Both the position numbers and the translations under genes were made by a program. Below are positions 1 to 9,124 of a DNA stretch of 64,000 nt, in pieces. The notes under the pieces are model-generated. The model had not been told where the DNA came from. It made no database searches and saw only the letters and a list, made by a program, of their open reading frames with translations. The DNA comes from Skermania piniformis (GTDB lineage: Bacteria > Actinomycetota > Actinomycetes > Mycobacteriales > Mycobacteriaceae), in the NCBI RefSeq assembly GCF_019285775.1, contig NZ_CP079105.1, positions 3,206,603-3,270,602 of the forward strand. The letters run 5' to 3'. The stretch's first letter is position 1. Each line of letters starts with the position of its first letter.

Positions 1-699
1 CGGCCGGAATCCGGCAGCGGCCAACTGCTCGGCGAATCCGGTTGCGGCAGTGGGATAGACCACATTGGCGCCGTCGGATACGACGTTCAGACCGAGCTCG
101 AACGCATCCGCGCCGGCGACGATGATCGCATCCGGGAAGAGCGCTTCGAGCGTGCGACGGGACGATTCGGCGAAGGCCGGCGGGTAGTAGGCGATCGTGG
201 TGTCGTCGAGCACAGCCAGCGCGGTATCGAGATGGTAGAAGCGCGGATCCACCAGTTCCAGGCTGACCAGGGCCCGCCCGGTCAGCGCCGCGATCTCCGG
301 ATGTGCGCGGATATCGGTGCGAAATCCATAGCCGGCCAGCAGTTTCGAACCGACCAGCAACAGATCGCCCTGCCCCTCGTACACGTGCCGGGTGCGCCGG
401 GGCGCGTAGCCCTGGCCGGTCATCCAGTCGGCGTAGGCCACCGACTCGCCGGCTCGTTCGGGATGCCGGAACCGTGCGACGACCGCGACCCCGTCGACCA
501 CGATTCCGCCGTTGGCGGCGTACACCATGTCGGGCAGGCCGACAACGGGGGCGACTGTCGCCACCGTGTGCCCGAGCCGCAGGTAGACCTCGCGGAGGCG
601 GCGCCACTGGGCCACGGCCACGTCGGTGTCGACCGGGACGGCGGTGTCCATCCAGGGGTTGATCGCGTATTCGACCGCGAAGTACGTGGGCGGGGTCAT
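1..699 (-). CDS. Dimethylargininase-like amidinohydrolase, partial (C-terminus outside window)
   Basis: The frame opens with ATG at 697-699 and stays open for 233 codons to the left edge, so the C-terminus is missing. The protein resembles dimethylarginine dimethylaminohydrolases of the amidinotransferase fold, which hydrolyse (methyl)arginine to citrulline plus an amine. Visible signatures are an N-terminal substrate loop (YAINPWMDTAVPVD) and FYHLDTALAVLDD, where the His is the expected catalytic histidine. The catalytic Cys near the C-terminus lies outside the window. It is divergent from an AsnC/Lrp gene, the same arrangement I recall for M. tuberculosis Rv2323c-Rv2324, where rocD ornithine aminotransferase genes follow. 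A role in arginine catabolism controlled by that regulator is an inference. Confidence 0.85.
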   Translation of the reverse strand, partial: MTPPTYFAVEYAINPWMDTAVPVDTDVAVAQWRRLREVYLRLGHTVATVAPVVGLPDMVYAANGGIVVDGVAVVARFRHPERAGESVAYADWMTGQGYAPRRTRHVYEGQGDLLLVGSKLLAGYGFRTDIRAHPEIAALTGRALVSLELVDPRFYHLDTALAVLDDTTIAYYPPAFAESSRRTLEALFPDAIIVAGADAFELGLNVVSDGANVVYPTAATGFAEQLAAAGFRP

Positions 700-840
700 T
701 GCGTAGCGTCGGCGCCGGGCGGTGCGTTCGGGGTGGCGCTGCCCGCGAGCACCGACCATCCCGGCGACATCGGAAATGGTCATGCCTCCACGGTAGAAGC
801 CGCGAATTTTGCAATCAATCACCAGATATTGCGTGTGACT

Positions 841-885
841 ATACGATCTATTGCAGATTTGTCGTGCAGGTATCGATCTGTTGCA
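841..885 (+). promoter_or_regulatory. Direct repeat upstream of AsnC/Lrp gene, candidate operator
   Basis: GATCTATTGCA at 845-855 recurs as GATCTGTTGCA at 875-885, exactly 30 bp apart (about three helical turns). Further TTGC cores lie at 809-812 and 829-832. The repeats lie in the A/T-richer 205-bp space between the divergent dimethylargininase and AsnC genes. Autoregulatory Lrp-family sites on successive helical faces are typical, so this is the likely binding region; the assignment is inferred from position and pattern only. Confidence 0.45.
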
Positions 886-904
886 CACGGAAGGGCGGCG
901 CCCG

Positions 905-1351
905 GTGGACCGACTCGACCACACCGACGAATCCATCCTCGCGGAGTTGGCCGAGCATGCGCGGGCCACGTTCGCCGAGATCGGCGAGCGGGTGAGCCTG
1001 TCCGCGCCCGCGGTCAAACGCCGGGTGGACCGGATGCTCGCCGACGGGGTGATCCGCCGGTTCACCACCGTGGTCGACCGCGCCGCGCTGGGCTGGACCA
1101 CCGAGGCCTACGTGCAGGTCTACTGCCACGGCCGGATCGCGCCGGACGAGTTGCGTCGGGCCTGGATCGACATTCCCGAGGTGGTCGGTGCGGCCACCGT
1201 GACCGGCACCGCGGACGCCATCCTGCACGTGCTGGCCCGCGATATGGCGCACCTGGAAACGGCGCTGGAGCGGATTCGGGCCAGTGCCGACATCGAGCGC
1301 AGCGAGAGCATCGTGGTGCTGTCGAACCTGATCGATCGCCGCACGGGTTGA
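905..1351 (+). CDS. Lrp/AsnC-family transcriptional regulator
   Basis: A 148-residue protein, the usual Lrp/AsnC length. The N-terminal winged helix-turn-helix covers about residues 5-50 (DESILAELAEHARATFAEIG, then SAPAVKRRVDRMLADGVI) and a RAM effector/oligomerisation domain follows at about 65-140. I chose GTG at 905 because GAAGGG (889-894) precedes it and the family normally begins with LDxxDxxIL; the frame is open further upstream, but that would put the repeat region inside the gene. It is divergent from the dimethylargininase-like gene and probably controls it and itself in response to an amino acid, by analogy with Rv2324 and other Lrp proteins. The effector is not identifiable. Confidence 0.88.
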   Translation: MDRLDHTDESILAELAEHARATFAEIGERVSLSAPAVKRRVDRMLADGVIRRFTTVVDRAALGWTTEAYVQVYCHGRIAPDELRRAWIDIPEVVGAATVTGTADAILHVLARDMAHLETALERIRASADIERSESIVVLSNLIDRRTG

Positions 1352-1391
1352 CCGGCTCGTCCGGCCTCGCCGCGTTACCGCAGACGCCGGA

Positions 1392-1958
1392 TCAGGCCGT
1401 CCCCGCTGCCTCGTCGCCGCGCCGGGCGTGGGCCAGGTCGTCGCGAGCGCGGGCGACGCGCGAGCGGATCGTGCCGACGCGGCATCCGGCGATCTCGGCG
1501 GCTTCCGCGTAACTCAATCCGAGGATCTGGGTGAGGATCAGCGCTTCGCGCCGTTCGATCGGGAGGCCGTCGAGCAGCACTTCCAGTTCGACGAGACCAT
1601 CATGGCGGTTCGCCGGTCGGGTGACCCGATCGGCGGCGGCGACCCAATCCTCGTGCCCGGCGGATTGTGGTCGCGCAAGGGTTGCGCGGAGGTCATCGAT
1701 CGCGACTCGCCGGGCAATCGACAGCAGCCAGGTACGCGCGCTGGAACGACCGGCGAAACTCGGCAGTGCCTGCATCGCGCGAAGGAACGTTTCCTGGGTG
1801 AGGTCGTCCGCGCGTTGACCGTCGCACTGATGGGCGAGGAAGCGCCACACGTCACGTTGGGTGGCGCGGACGAAATCTTCGAGCGCATGCCGGTCGCCGC
1901 GGCCGGCGGCAAGCGCGAGCGCGGTGGTCACGACATCGGCTCGGTCCGGGGCGAACAC
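1392..1958 (-). CDS. sigC: ECF RNA polymerase sigma factor SigC
   Basis: A 188-residue group-4 sigma factor containing only regions 2 and 4. Region 2 (about residues 25-90) has DDLTQETFLRA and SSARTWLLSIARRVAIDDLR; region 4 (about 125-180) has REALILTQILGLSYAEAAEI and CRVGTIRSRVARARD. Both segments closely match what I remember of M. tuberculosis SigC. SigC directs core polymerase to a small regulon and has been tied to copper acquisition in mycobacteria (recalled knowledge). It is divergent from a zinc-finger membrane protein that looks like its anti-sigma factor, with about 60 bp between the start codons. Confidence 0.92.
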   Translation of the reverse strand: MFAPDRADVVTTALALAAGRGDRHALEDFVRATQRDVWRFLAHQCDGQRADDLTQETFLRAMQALPSFAGRSSARTWLLSIARRVAIDDLRATLARPQSAGHEDWVAAADRVTRPANRHDGLVELEVLLDGLPIERREALILTQILGLSYAEAAEIAGCRVGTIRSRVARARDDLAHARRGDEAAGTA

Positions 1959-2021
1959 GGGTGCAGCGTAACCGACGAATTCGTCGGGAACTTTCGCGTC
2001 GCCGCGGCCGACTACCTGGTC

Positions 2022-2795
2022 GTGGAGTGCGAATCATGCCGGGATGCGTTGTCGGCACGGTTGGACGGCGAGGCCGAAGGCCACGATCCCGGCGACGTCG
2101 ATGCGCACCTGAACGTCTGTTCGGACTGCGGCGACTGGCTGGCGACCGTGACCACGGTGACGCGGGAGTTGCGGGTGCGCCCCTTGGCCGAGGTGCCCGA
2201 CCTGGTCGACGCCATCCTCGCGGCGGCACCACCCGCGCACCGTCCCAGGTTGCGCCTTCGCGGACACGGCGCCCGGTGGGTGTTGGCCGGGATCGGGTGT
2301 GTGCAGTCGGTCCTCGGTGCGGCGCAGATGCTCGGTGTCCAGCTCGGGTCATCGATGCCGGGCGCCGGACACCACATGACCGACGGCACCGGCGCCGACA
2401 TGGCCGGGCATCTGTTCAACGAGAGCGCTGCCTGGAATTTCGCCTTGGGTCTGGCCTTGCTGTGGGCCGCGCTGCGGCCGCGTGCGATCGCGGGTCTGCT
2501 GCCGACGGTCGCGGTGTTCGTGGCCGGGCTGGCGGTGTTCGTTGTCACCGATCTGGCGAAGGGTGCGGTTACGCCGGAACGAGCGCTCTCCCATCTGGTG
2601 GTGGTCGCCGCCCTCGGCGCCTTGTTGTGGGTTCGGCGCGAGTCGAGCCGCAACGACGCTCCGACCCCCGGCCACATGCGCGCCGACGTCGCGCGCCGGC
2701 CCGAGGATGCCGGGTCGGGCACCGACCATCCCGTCGCGCGGACGTCGGGTAGCCGCGGCCGTCATCTTCGTCCGGCGGGACGCCGCGCCGCCTGA
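2022..2795 (+). CDS. Putative membrane anti-sigma factor with zf-HC2 domain and His/Met-rich loop
   Basis: About 257 residues from GTG 2022. The N-terminus is a ZAS/zf-HC2 zinc finger: C6, then H29-x3-C33-x2-C36, with the typical SARLDGE segment. Four hydrophobic helices follow (about 86-105, 136-150, 155-177 and 188-205). Between helices 1 and 2 lies a loop with M112, H117, H118, M119, M127 and H130, spacing suited to soft metal ions such as copper. The C-terminal tail is basic and hydrophilic. Its position head-to-head with sigC suggests it sequesters SigC at the membrane. The start is uncertain: no strong ribosome site is visible and the frame is open upstream, but earlier starts would run into sigC. 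The metal-sensing role is inferred. Confidence 0.7.
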   Translation: MECESCRDALSARLDGEAEGHDPGDVDAHLNVCSDCGDWLATVTTVTRELRVRPLAEVPDLVDAILAAAPPAHRPRLRLRGHGARWVLAGIGCVQSVLGAAQMLGVQLGSSMPGAGHHMTDGTGADMAGHLFNESAAWNFALGLALLWAALRPRAIAGLLPTVAVFVAGLAVFVVTDLAKGAVTPERALSHLVVVAALGALLWVRRESSRNDAPTPGHMRADVARRPEDAGSGTDHPVARTSGSRGRHLRPAGRRAA

Positions 2796-2896
2796 CCGCC
2801 GGCTATCCGAAGACACCCGCGCTCGATTCACCTTCGATCCCAGACGGATCGCCCCCTCTGCCGAATCAACCCCGCACGACCTACCCGGGAGTACCC

Positions 2897-4504
2897 ATGC
2901 CCAGATCACGAAGTTCCACGCCTCCGGTACCCGTCCGCGACCCTGACGAGCGTGTCCGCCGGCGGGCGAGCGCAGCCGCGTTGCGGCGTATCCGGCGCAT
3001 GCATTTCTGGGTCGGGGTCTTCGCTGCGCCCGTGCTGGTGCTGCTGGCGCTGTCCGGGCTGGTGATCCTCTACAGCCAGCCCATCGACGACCTGCTCGAC
3101 CGGGACCTCTTCGTCGTCACGGAAGGCGCGGCCACGGTGCCCCTCGATCAGCAGGTCGACGTCGCTGTCGCGCACGTCGGCAGCGCCGGGACACTCGAGG
3201 CGGTGACCCCGCCCGATCGGCCGGACCACTCGACACGGGTCGACTTCACCGCGGCCGACGCCCAGGCCTATCCGGCGGCCGAAACCGACGTCATCCAGGT
3301 GTTCATCGACCCGTACACGGGCGAGTACCTGGGCCGGCGTGATCAGCTCTCCGGTCTGGTCGGCTTCGCGAACCAGATCCACCGCATGTTCGGCAACGAC
3401 GGCCCGCAGATCTCGCTGCCGTCGCTCGGGCACATCCTCGACCCCGAGGCGTACCCCGATTCGACCATCCCGGTCGGCATCTTCAACCTCTGGTACGAGC
3501 TCGCCGCCACCTGGATCCTGGTGTTGCTGATGACAGGTGTCTACCTCTGGTGGCCGCGCGCCATCGAATCGGCCAAACCGTTGTTCACGATCCGGTGGGG
3601 TCGAGGCGGCCGGATCCGTTGGCGGGACCTGCATGCGGCCGTCGGTGTCGTCGTCTCGCTGGTGCTGATCGGCTACATCGTTTCCGGCATGACCTGGACC
3701 CGGTATTGGGGTGAGAACTGGCGCGCGGTCGTTGCGACGGTGACCCCGGACACCGAGATCGAGGCACCCTCGACCCCGGCAACGGTCGGCGACCTCGACC
3801 GTCTCGGACGGCGTATCGCCTGGGCCGCGGACTCCGATCCGGTGTATGCCTCCGCTCCCCACGCCACACCGAGAACACTGCCGGTACCCGTCTCGTACGC
3901 CGATGTGGACACGATCGCGAAGAGCGAGGGAATGGTTCCGGGCTACTCGATCTACCCACCGTCGACCACCACGACCCACCACGGTGACCCCACCTACGGC
4001 AGCTACCTGGTGATCAACCGCTGGCCGCAACGGCTTTCCGAGCAACGCACGCTGTATCTGAACCAGTTCACCGGCGAGACGATCGCGAACGCCACCGCCG
4101 ACCAGGCCGGTGCCCTGTCGAAACTCACCAGCTTCGGCATCGACGTCCACATGGGCACCCAGTTCGGACTCCTCAACCGCATCCTGAGCACACTGGCGGC
4201 ACTCGGTGTTCTCGTCCTGGTGTCCACCGGAATCACCATGTGGTGGAAAGGGCGGCGGCCCGGCACCGCCGGGCGCCCCACACCGACCGGCGCCCGGCCC
4301 GACGGCTCGAAAAAGACGAGCTATGTCGTCGCGGGCATCGCTGTCGTTCTCGGACTCCTCTACCCGGTGTTCGGCGTCTCGGTCCTGATCGTCCTCGCCG
4401 TCGAGGGCTTCCTGGCGCGACGGGATAGGGCACGACGGGATAGGGCACGACGGGATAGGGCACGACAGCCGACTCCGGAACGACAACCGGCCGCGGCCAG
4501 ATAA
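2897..4504 (+). CDS. PepSY-associated transmembrane protein
   Basis: A 535-residue membrane protein starting at ATG 2897 behind GGGAG (2887-2891). It has the PepSY_TM layout: a first helix after a basic N-terminus ([20 protein letters not shown], about 36-57), a long extracytoplasmic segment with PepSY-like strands ([16 protein letters not shown] and QIHRMFG), helices near 205-225 and 245-268, a second extracytoplasmic domain, then helices near 425-445 and 475-500. Such proteins are often found with metal (iron or copper) uptake or reduction systems. It follows the candidate anti-sigma gene by about 100 bp and may belong to the same SigC-linked unit. The C-terminal tail carries a basic 5-residue tandem repeat (ARRDR). 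Confidence 0.82.
   Translation: MPRSRSSTPPVPVRDPDERVRRRASAAALRRIRRMHFWVGVFAAPVLVLLALSGLVILYSQPIDDLLDRDLFVVTEGAATVPLDQQVDVAVAHVGSAGTLEAVTPPDRPDHSTRVDFTAADAQAYPAAETDVIQVFIDPYTGEYLGRRDQLSGLVGFANQIHRMFGNDGPQISLPSLGHILDPEAYPDSTIPVGIFNLWYELAATWILVLLMTGVYLWWPRAIESAKPLFTIRWGRGGRIRWRDLHAAVGVVVSLVLIGYIVSGMTWTRYWGENWRAVVATVTPDTEIEAPSTPATVGDLDRLGRRIAWAADSDPVYASAPHATPRTLPVPVSYADVDTIAKSEGMVPGYSIYPPSTTTTHHGDPTYGSYLVINRWPQRLSEQRTLYLNQFTGETIANATADQAGALSKLTSFGIDVHMGTQFGLLNRILSTLAALGVLVLVSTGITMWWKGRRPGTAGRPTPTGARPDGSKKTSYVVAGIAVVLGLLYPVFGVSVLIVLAVEGFLARRDRARRDRARRDRARQPTPERQPAAAR
4418..4462 (+). repeat. 15-bp tandem repeat, three copies, at the 3' end of the PepSY gene
   Basis: Three copies of CGACGGGATAGGGCA occupy 4418-4432, 4433-4447 and 4448-4462. 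The unit is in frame (five codons) and adds a repeated RRDRA tail to the cytoplasmic C-terminus of the PepSY protein. It is one of several short tandem repeats in this window placed at gene 3' ends. Confidence 0.95.
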
Positions 4505-4514
4505 CCTGACGGCC

Positions 4515-5465
4515 GTGAGCGCACTGGGAGCAACTGCCGTCGGCCTGGCCACCGTCACCCCGGACGGCACGGTCCTGGACACCTGGTACCCGGACCCAGC
4601 GCTGGCCGAGGTCACCGAGTCCGGCACCGACCGGCTGGACGCGGCCGGGACTCCAGCCGACTTCGCCGAACTGCTCGGCCGGGACCCGGCGCGCGGTGTC
4701 GAGGTGGTGGCGGTGCGCACCTCGATCGCCGATCTCGCCGCCCCGCCCGCCGACGCGCACGACGTCTACCTGCGGCTGCATCTGCTATCCCACCGGCTGA
4801 TCCCGCCGCACGGCGCGAACCTGACCGGCCAGTTCGGCCTGCTCGCCAACGTGGTGTGGACCAATCACGGACCGTGCACGGTGGAAGGCTTCGAGACCGT
4901 GCGCGCCCGGCTGCGGGCCCGCGGCCCGGTTACCGTGTACAGCGTCGACAAGTTCCCCCGGATGGTCGACTACGTGGTGCCGAGCGGAGTGCGGATCGGC
5001 GACGCCGATCGGGTGCGGCTCGGCGCCCACCTCGCCGCCGGAACCACGGTGATGCACGAGGGCTTCGTCAACTTCAACGCCGGCACGCTGGGTAACTCGA
5101 TGATCGAGGGCCGGATCTCGGCCGGAGTGGTCGTCGGCGACGGTACCGACGTCGGCGGTGGCGCGTCCACGATGGGCACCCTGTCCGGCGGTGGCACCGA
5201 GGTGATCACCCTCGGCGAGCGTTGTCTGCTCGGCGCGAACTCCGGGGTCGGTATCCCGCTCGGCGACGACTGCGTGGTCGAAGCCGGCCTCTACCTCACC
5301 GCAGGCACTCGGGTCACCGCACCGGACGGCACCGTGGTGAAGGCCGCCGCGCTGAAGGGCCGACCCAACCTGCTGTTCCGGCGCAACTCGATGACCGGCA
5401 CGGTCGAGGTGCTGCCCCGGGAAGGCGACGGGATCGAGCTCAACGAGGCCTTGCACGCGAACTGA
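4515..5465 (+). CDS. dapD: 2,3,4,5-tetrahydropyridine-2,6-dicarboxylate N-succinyltransferase
   Basis: A 316-residue protein matching the actinobacterial DapD type (M. tuberculosis Rv1201c is about the same size). It transfers succinyl from succinyl-CoA to tetrahydrodipicolinate in the lysine/meso-diaminopimelate pathway, which supplies peptidoglycan crosslinks. The C-terminal half shows left-handed beta-helix hexapeptides ([40 protein letters not shown]) and the conserved [14 protein letters not shown] segment; [14 protein letters not shown] is a family hallmark. The start is GTG 4515, eleven bases after the PepSY stop codon. DapC, which acts next in the pathway, is encoded at 12193-13269 on the other strand. 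Confidence 0.95.
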   Translation: MSALGATAVGLATVTPDGTVLDTWYPDPALAEVTESGTDRLDAAGTPADFAELLGRDPARGVEVVAVRTSIADLAAPPADAHDVYLRLHLLSHRLIPPHGANLTGQFGLLANVVWTNHGPCTVEGFETVRARLRARGPVTVYSVDKFPRMVDYVVPSGVRIGDADRVRLGAHLAAGTTVMHEGFVNFNAGTLGNSMIEGRISAGVVVGDGTDVGGGASTMGTLSGGGTEVITLGERCLLGANSGVGIPLGDDCVVEAGLYLTAGTRVTAPDGTVVKAAALKGRPNLLFRRNSMTGTVEVLPREGDGIELNEALHAN

Positions 5466-5479
5466 GGCCGAGCCCGGCG

Positions 5480-7001
5480 TCACGGTGTCGGTGTCTGCCG
5501 TGCCGATACCGCCGTGCTGGCACCGCCGTGATCGGCGCTCGTGGGGTGGTGGTACCAGTGGATGGGGCGGTGGTAGGTGTTGGTTCGGGGTGTGCGGTGC
5601 GGGTCGAGCCAGGCGGGTGGGAGCCATTCGATCCGTCCGTATTCGTCGTGGTGGACGGCCCAGCCGTGGTCGGCCAGTCCGTGGTGGTGCCCGCAGACGG
5701 GGGCGAGGTTGGTGACATCGGTGCATCCCCCCTCGGCCCAAGCGGTGGTGTGGTGGTATTCGCAGTCGAGGGCGGGCCGAGCGCACGCGGGGAAGCTGCA
5801 CCCGCCGTATCGGGCGGTCGCGACGATCCGTTGGTCGGGTGAGGCGAGACGTTTCGACCGGCCCAGATACAACGGTTGCTCGGTGTGGGTGTCGAACACG
5901 GCCAGGTAATGCCAGGCATGCGCCGCCATCGGCGACCAGGTCCCGGTACGGGATCAAAGTCCCACCGGCAGTGGTGGCTTTCCCCCCGTTCCCGCCCGGG
6001 CTACGACCCGGCACCGGCAGGCACGACGCCTCAGATACGGCGGGTGCAGTGGTGGCGGCGGTACCGGCGGCGGTTTCCAGGTCGTGCAGGGTGGTGGTGA
6101 CGATCACCGTGACCGGCAACCCCCGATGCCGACCGAGGTCGCCGGACGCGATCACCGCGCGCAGGACCGCGTGTAACGCGTCGTGGTTACGTTGGGTCGG
6201 GGTCCGCCGATCCCGGCGGGCTCGATCGTCGGACACCTCACCATCACGGACCGCAGTATCGACGGCGGGGGTGTCGTCGTCGGGGTCACACATTCCCGGG
6301 GCGGCGTACTTCGCGAGGATCGTTTCCAGATAGGCACGCAGTTCCGGGGAGATATACCCGGTGACCCGGCTCATCCCGTCACGCTCCTGCTCCCCGACCC
6401 GGATACCACGCTTACGGGCACGATCACGATCACGATCATCCGACAGCGAACCATCCGGGTTCAGAACCGCATCCAGATGAACCGCCACCGTACGGAGCTG
6501 ATCCGGCCGCACCGTGACCGCGACGGTGGCGAGCTGTTTCTCCGCCTCCACCCGAGTCGGATAATCCACCCCACTCGGCAGGTCACGCAGAAACGTCCGG
6601 ATGACCCGCACGTGATCACGCCCGATCACACCCGCCTCGACCTTCCCTGCGGTCGCCGGCAGCACCGCCTGCACCGACTCACCCGTCATCGTCAACCCTT
6701 CGGTGAGGTCCGCGGATTCGAACAATCGGGCGGACGCTTCTTTCGGGGTGATCCGCAACGCATCCGCCAGCACATCCCGGGACCGCTGCCCACCGAACTC
6801 CTCCCCAGGGGCTTCGGCCACAACCCGGATCAACCGATAGCCGAGACCGGTCACCCGCCGCTGCACCCGCTCCAACGCCTGCAACACCCCCAACGCGGCA
6901 GTACCCGAATCCGGCAACAACACCGCCAGGCTGTCGAGCGCGGCATCGATCACGGCAACCGTGCCGGCTGCCGTCACCGAATCCTCGCCACTCGAACGCA
7001 T
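5480..7001 (-). pseudogene. Frameshifted 13E12-family DUF222/HNH endonuclease
   Basis: The gene starts at ATG 6999-7001 and encodes an N-terminal DUF222 domain (about residues 15-330) of the REP13E12 family, which is repeated and apparently mobile in mycobacteria and Nocardiaceae. After LIPYRDLV the original frame loses homology. One base (near 5930) must be removed to continue in the frame that reads MAAHAWHYLAVFD and the HNH nuclease end, with CSFPACARP, CEYHHTTAWAEGG, NLAPVCGHHH and a stop at 5480. Reading through without the shift would run antisense across dapD. Either the gene is inactivated by a +1 frameshift or there is a sequencing error. It adjoins a transposase remnant, which fits a decaying mobile patch. 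Confidence 0.85.
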
Positions 7002-7111
7002 GTTCTAATTCTAGGCCTGATACGTACCCCACGCCAGAACTTCCACCGAATACCCTGCCGCCGCGCGCGTTTTCGCGCGACGCGCGCAAACTCTGCACGG
7101 ATCGGCAGGTT

Positions 7112-7414
7112 CCGGGCCGCGTGACTCCACACTCGATAGGCGTGATGCAGCGACTTCCACAGCAGCGCCGACCTGGCCGCCACGATCTGCAACAGCTCAC
7201 CGGCGGCAGCGGTATCGGTGGTGTCGAGCCCGAGATCCAGGATGCCTTGGCCGGCGGTCAGTCGCTGACGAGCAGCCGCTTTCAGCACTTCGACCTCGCC
7301 GTCGTCGCGCGCCGAGCCCAGATACTCGATCCGGCGTGCACCCGGCCGGCTCGACCACAAGATCTGCACCGCAATCGCACCGAACGCGGTCTTCACCGTG
7401 CGTACCTAGGCCAT
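7112..7414 (-). pseudogene. IS1634-family transposase, N-terminal remnant
   Basis: From ATG 7414 the reading is M-A-stop-V-R-T-V-K-T-A-F-G, then AVQILWSSRPGARRIEYLGS, LKAAARQRLTAGQGILDLGL and LLWKSLHHAYRVW. These match the N-terminal ~100 residues I know from actinobacterial IS1634-type transposases, where codon 3 is a sense codon; here it is TAG (7406-7408). A GTG at 7396 reopens the frame. Homology ends near 7112, and the DDE catalytic domain is absent. The fragment is therefore a dead insertion-sequence remnant. No terminal inverted repeats could be recognised around it. Confidence 0.72.
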
Positions 7415-7628
7415 CCCAGCACCCTACGAGCCACGATGAGTGCGCATACCTCCGCTCGTTGATCACCAAAACAGCAGGTCAACCGCCCACGCACACAAAC
7501 GATCTTGATGGGGTGCCCCAACTCAGGTCCGACGGTTGTCGTCGATGCCCCAACCGACAGACCCGCCGGGACCGACCAAGAAGCCCCTGCGACGCCCTCC
7601 GCCGCAGCATCGGATTCCGACCGGGCCG
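7415..7628. other. Intergenic segment without a recognisable gene
   Basis: Between the transposase remnant and the fadD36-like gene's 3' repeats no reading frame has recognisable homology or a convincing ribosome site. The segment probably belongs to the same degenerate patch. Confidence 0.5.
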
Positions 7629-7676
7629 TGACTCAACCCAGCAGTGACTCAACCCAGCAGTGACTCAACCCAGCAG
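7629..7676 (-). repeat. 16-bp tandem repeat, three copies, covering the fadD36-like stop codon
   Basis: Three perfect copies of TGACTCAACCCAGCAG run at 7629-7644, 7645-7660 and 7661-7676. The rightmost copy contains the last codons and stop (CTGCTGGGTTGA on the minus strand) of the acyl-CoA ligase gene; the other two lie downstream of it. The 16-bp unit is not a multiple of three, so the extra copies do not extend the protein. Confidence 0.95.
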
Positions 7677-9062
7677 CTGCTTCTGTACCTTGCCCATGGC
7701 GTTGCGCGGTAGTTCGGTGACCGCCCGGATCTCTCGCGGTCGCTTGTGCCCGGCCAGCTGCCCGCCGACATGATCGATCAGCTCCCGCTCGCTCGCGGAC
7801 CCGCGTAGCACGACATAACCGACGATGCGCTGGCCCAGGTCGTCGTCGGCTACCCCGATCACGGCGGCCTCGGCGACGGCCGGATGCCGGAGCAGGGCCG
7901 CCTCCACCTCGCCCGCACCGATCCGGTAGCCGCCCGATTTGATCAGGTCGACCGATGCCCGGCCGACGATCCGGTGCCACCCCGCCGAATCGATGACGGC
8001 GACGTCACCGGTGTCGAACCAGCCGTCCGCGGTCCAGCACGCGGCGGTCGCATCGGGCCGGTCGAGGTAGCCGTCGAACAGCATCGGGCCACGTACGTGC
8101 AACCTGCCTACGCTCTCCCCGTCGGAAGGGATCGGCTCGCCCAGCTCGTCCCGCAACCGCGTCTGCACGCCGGCCACCGGCTGCCCGACCCAACCCGGCC
8201 GACGTTCACCGTCCGCCCGGGCCGACAGGGTGATCAGGGTCTCGCTCATACCGTAACGCTCCACCGGGGCGTGCCCGGTGAGTTCGGCAATCCGCTCGAA
8301 CACCGGCGTCGGCAAGGGCGCACTCCCGGAGATCAGCAATCGAGCATCGGCCAGCGCCCGGGCCGACGCCGGGTCCTCGGCGATTCGGGACCACACCGTC
8401 GGGACGCCGAAATACATCGTGCCGGGCGCCCCCGCATACGCCTGCGGGGTCGGTTTGCCGGTGTGGATCAGCGGCGAACCCACGCGGAGCGGACCGAGCA
8501 CACCGAGGATCAAGCCGTGCACGTGGAACAACGGCAAACCATGTACCAGAACATCATTCGCGGTCCATGCCCAAGCATCGACCAACGCATCCAACCCGGC
8601 GGCGATCGCCCGACGGCTGAGCCGAACGCCTTTCGGCGGACCTGTGGTACCGGAGGTGAACACCACGAACGCGATGCGATTCGGGTCGGGCTCCGGATAC
8701 CGGTGCCAGGATCGGGCATGCCGACGAACCGGGATCACCGGCAACGTCGTTCCCGTCGGCGGCGGCCCGACCCACGCTTGGACGCGGGAATCGGCGACGA
8801 TGTGCGCCAATTCGGCCGCTCCCGCGTCCGGCGGCACCGGGACCGCGGCCACGCCGGCGATCAGGCAACCGAGTACGGCCATCAATGCGGCGGGCGACGG
8901 CTCGGCAAGAATTGCCACCCGTTCCGCAGCTGCAACTCGCTCGGCGACCGCAGTGGCGGCGCCGTAGAGATCGGCTCGGGTGAGTGCGATCCCACCGATG
9001 GTGACCGCGTGACGGTCGTCGACGGGATCGAGTGACGGAAGCAGCTGCTCGGACGACGGCAC
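7665..9062 (-). CDS. fadD36: Fatty-acid--CoA ligase, FadD36-like
   Basis: About 465 residues from GTG 9062. A member of the ANL superfamily (acyl-AMP ligases) that activates an acyl chain with ATP and CoA. Visible motifs are FTSGTTGPPKGVRLS (P-loop-like ATP site), GMSETLITLSARADG (about 285), GWFDTGD (about 350), the hinge IVGRASVDLIKSGGYRIGAG and the C-terminal catalytic Lys region NAMGKVQKQLLG. Length and N-terminus (DGVALTRADLYGAATAVAER type) resemble M. tuberculosis Rv1193, near which the proline catabolic genes also lie. The start is uncertain because the frame is open upstream and no strong ribosome site is seen. Its 3' end is tandemly repeated. Confidence 0.85.
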   Translation of the reverse strand: MPSSEQLLPSLDPVDDRHAVTIGGIALTRADLYGAATAVAERVAAAERVAILAEPSPAALMAVLGCLIAGVAAVPVPPDAGAAELAHIVADSRVQAWVGPPPTGTTLPVIPVRRHARSWHRYPEPDPNRIAFVVFTSGTTGPPKGVRLSRRAIAAGLDALVDAWAWTANDVLVHGLPLFHVHGLILGVLGPLRVGSPLIHTGKPTPQAYAGAPGTMYFGVPTVWSRIAEDPASARALADARLLISGSAPLPTPVFERIAELTGHAPVERYGMSETLITLSARADGERRPGWVGQPVAGVQTRLRDELGEPIPSDGESVGRLHVRGPMLFDGYLDRPDATAACWTADGWFDTGDVAVIDSAGWHRIVGRASVDLIKSGGYRIGAGEVEAALLRHPAVAEAAVIGVADDDLGQRIVGYVVLRGSASERELIDHVGGQLAGHKRPREIRAVTELPRNAMGKVQKQLLG

Positions 9063-9124
9063 AGCAAGACCGTAGCCGCTACGGCGAGCGCGGCGGCCAC
9101 GGTCGTGTGCTGGGTGTCGGACTC

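Noticed and set aside
1986..1991. GGGAAC resembling the -35 of an ECF promoter just upstream of the anti-sigma gene, which could give a leaderless transcript at GTG 2022
   Set aside because: No matching -10 at the right spacing could be identified, so it is not listed as a promoter.
2906..4720. 604-codon frame on the minus strand
   Set aside because: Antisense to the PepSY gene and dapD start; no domain and strongly biased composition.
4785..5479. Minus-strand extension of the 13E12 gene beyond its HNH end
   Set aside because: Only reached by ignoring the frameshift near 5930; this stretch is antisense to dapD and has no homology.
7336..7647. 103-codon plus-strand frame in the degenerate patch
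   Set aside because: Antisense to the transposase remnant at its start, low-information composition, no ribosome site.
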